Part shown: piece after piece, positions 6,401 through 6,849 of the stretch | How the letters are laid out: each line of letters begins with the position of its first letter | Numbering within the stretch: the stretch's first letter is position 1 | Assembly: GCA_021807965.1 (NCBI GenBank) | Contig: JAKBCI010000095.1 | Span: 1-6,849, forward strand | Length of the DNA: 6,849 bases | Source: Actinomycetes bacterium | GTDB taxonomy: Bacteria; Actinomycetota; Acidimicrobiia; Acidimicrobiales; RAAP-2 | Direction of reading: 5' to 3' | Translations under genes and position numbers: made by a program | Notes under the pieces: generated by a model | The model's database searches: none | Seen by the model: the letters and a program-made list of their open reading frames with translations, nothing else | Told to the model about the DNA's origin: nothing

Positions 6401-6849
6401 GGGTGCGCCAAACACCGCCATCCTTAGCTTGAACCCGGTTGAGCACGACGACGTGGTCGTGCAACTGGGGATCGCCATCCCTGGAATCGAAGTGGGTGAA
6501 GCTCGCGGCGACGACGCCCACGACGTCCTCTTCGACGCAGCCCTGTTTACCCGATCGGGTGTGAAAGACCTCGCGCTCGGCGTAGGCGAGGACCTCGGCG
6601 ATGGCCCGCTGGTGACACCGGTAGATCACGTCGCGGGTCTCGCGGTCCGCCAGCGCCCAGGCCACCGACACGCTCTTCGGGGGACTGAACGTCAGGTCGA
6701 AACCACCCACCGCCTTCGCGCCCGGAACCCGGCCGAGCACCTCGCCAGTGATGGGATCGGCGCAGTCTTGGAGCATCCGTTGGAGGTTCTCTGCGGTCAC
6801 CGATTGTCCGATGGCGACACCGCGACCACCGTCGAGACCGACGAGTCCG
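3450..6849 (-). CDS. MobF (TrwC/TraI/TraA-type) conjugative relaxase-helicase, N-terminus beyond the window
   Basis: This protein nicks the transfer origin, stays bound to the cut strand and unwinds it for conjugation. The frame is open to the right edge; positions count from an internal GTG at 6800, with 16 more codons upstream. The relaxase domain shows GFDLTFSPPKSVSVAW (33-48) and the metal-binding histidine triad H103, H114, H116 in the family spacing (HFDSRDGDPQLHDH). The RecD-like helicase has Walker A GPAGTGKST (443-451), Walker B VVVDEAS (553-559), motif III GDGAQL (584-589), TTVHRAQG (780-787) and YVALTRG (807-813). A charged helical insert (about 495-545) separates Walker A and B. 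About 300 C-terminal residues hold no domain I recognise. The catalytic tyrosines (Y18/Y26 in TrwC) should lie just past the edge. No frameshift is seen. oriT and other tra genes are expected to the right. Confidence 0.93.
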   Translation of the reverse strand, partial: GLVGLDGGRGVAIGQSVTAENLQRMLQDCADPITGEVLGRVPGAKAVGGFDLTFSPPKSVSVAWALADRETRDVIYRCHQRAIAEVLAYAEREVFHTRSGKQGCVEEDVVGVVAASFTHFDSRDGDPQLHDHVVVLNRVQAKDGGVWRTLDSRGLFASTVMLSEMHQGVLSDLLTTELGWDWDAHARRSSPAPKWEIADVSQRLMEEFSTRTTAIMVAKDRLITQFEEDHHRAPTDVEVLKLRQTATLATRRAKRGVGLGDLTKEWTSRATPYLDTEPTAWVHELGGRDVPAFTNAQFEDEILLDIATTALEVVSSKRPTFSRANVQAEVFRQIQGIRFTDPTERIETAARATDLAIAQALPITTPDFHHTPRFLLRVDGTSKFRGAGHWLYTTTTLLDAESRLLDAGQRTDAAVVSHATMATITERPLPGKAFTLSLDQALAVEQITTSGRVLDLLVGPAGTGKSTAMAGLRAAWEAEHGAGSVIGLAPSAAAAEVLGDDMGIETDNLAKWLYEHRQRGQRSRELAKLREKVRLIERTGRVPSPRLLANIASREDALSRWTLQAGQLVVVDEASLASTFALDELKSAALDARAKVVLVGDGAQLSSVDAGGMFRTLVRDRGDNAPTLADVRRFAAAWEKEASLGVRNGSTSALSAYANHGRITDGTRDKMLDALYDAWRADTERGLISLMLAGDTATVCELNTRARAARVASGAVVDEGVEVAGAMTAGANDLVVTRENDRRLKTETGWVKNGDVWTVSATHPDGSMTVTRTDGFGSVVLPASYVAEHIDLAYATTVHRAQGRTVDTAHAFVSPTTTREVLYVALTRGSEANHLYVDTHYDPDPDTGHDELTENPTALEVLAGALRHEGADVSATDVIRRSQTQSIAALVAEYDTIVAMAEGPRWDEVLSRSGLSDVEQTQVKASPAYGALLAQLRDAENRGFDVHTELPILVMGRSFEDADDVASVLHHRIERYVTDVGYLSQPATEPVARLFPRPTGITDPDVVLAINVRAAAIEQRAHELATIAIERGDAWVQGFGDVPITDELHEQWVGEVAAGAAYFDRWGIDTPVTILDDSLVSHEQVSQRGRVLDAAQRARTLSVVEDIPEKPTYVLSADESLDQPTLEFGLDR

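Overview
The window looks like part of a mobile, probably conjugative, region from a high-GC Gram-positive bacterium (Actinomycetota). This rests on the moderately high GC, on a TrwC/TraA-type MobF relaxase-helicase with the charged helical insert that I associate with actinobacterial members, and on a toxin-antitoxin pair resembling mycobacterial VapBC45 (Rv2018/Rv2019). The sequence does not allow a genus to be named.

Layout from left to right. (1) At 67-110 lies the 5' half of a tRNA-Arg with anticodon CCU on the + strand. Acceptor 5' strand, D-arm and anticodon arm are intact, but the similarity stops right after the anticodon stem and no T-arm or 3' acceptor strand follows. This is what one boundary of an element integrated in a tRNA gene can look like. 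(2) About 330 bases without a gene follow, partly more AT-rich, with a short tandem repeat of 11-base period (236-266). (3) A complete tyrosyl-tRNA synthetase gene (tyrS, minus strand) points towards the tRNA fragment. Its upstream leader holds three stem-loops. (4) A gene-free stretch of about 600 bases separates tyrS from a divergently transcribed toxin-antitoxin operon. (5) A vapB45-like antitoxin (HTH plus DUF433) overlaps by 26 bases a vapC45-like PIN-type toxin, both on the + strand. (6) After a 73-base convergent gap comes a long minus-strand gene for a MobF relaxase-helicase. It fills the rest of the window and runs off the right edge, so its extreme N-terminus, including the expected catalytic tyrosines, is not in view.

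The relaxase would nick and unwind element DNA for conjugal transfer, and the toxin-antitoxin pair would help retain the element. The tyrS copy is the unusual passenger: an essential translation gene that may be a second, element-borne version. No integrase, coupling protein, replication gene, oriT, CRISPR array or insertion sequence was found in the window. The link between the tRNA fragment and the transfer gene is inference; the fragment, the gene identities and the layout are read from sequence.
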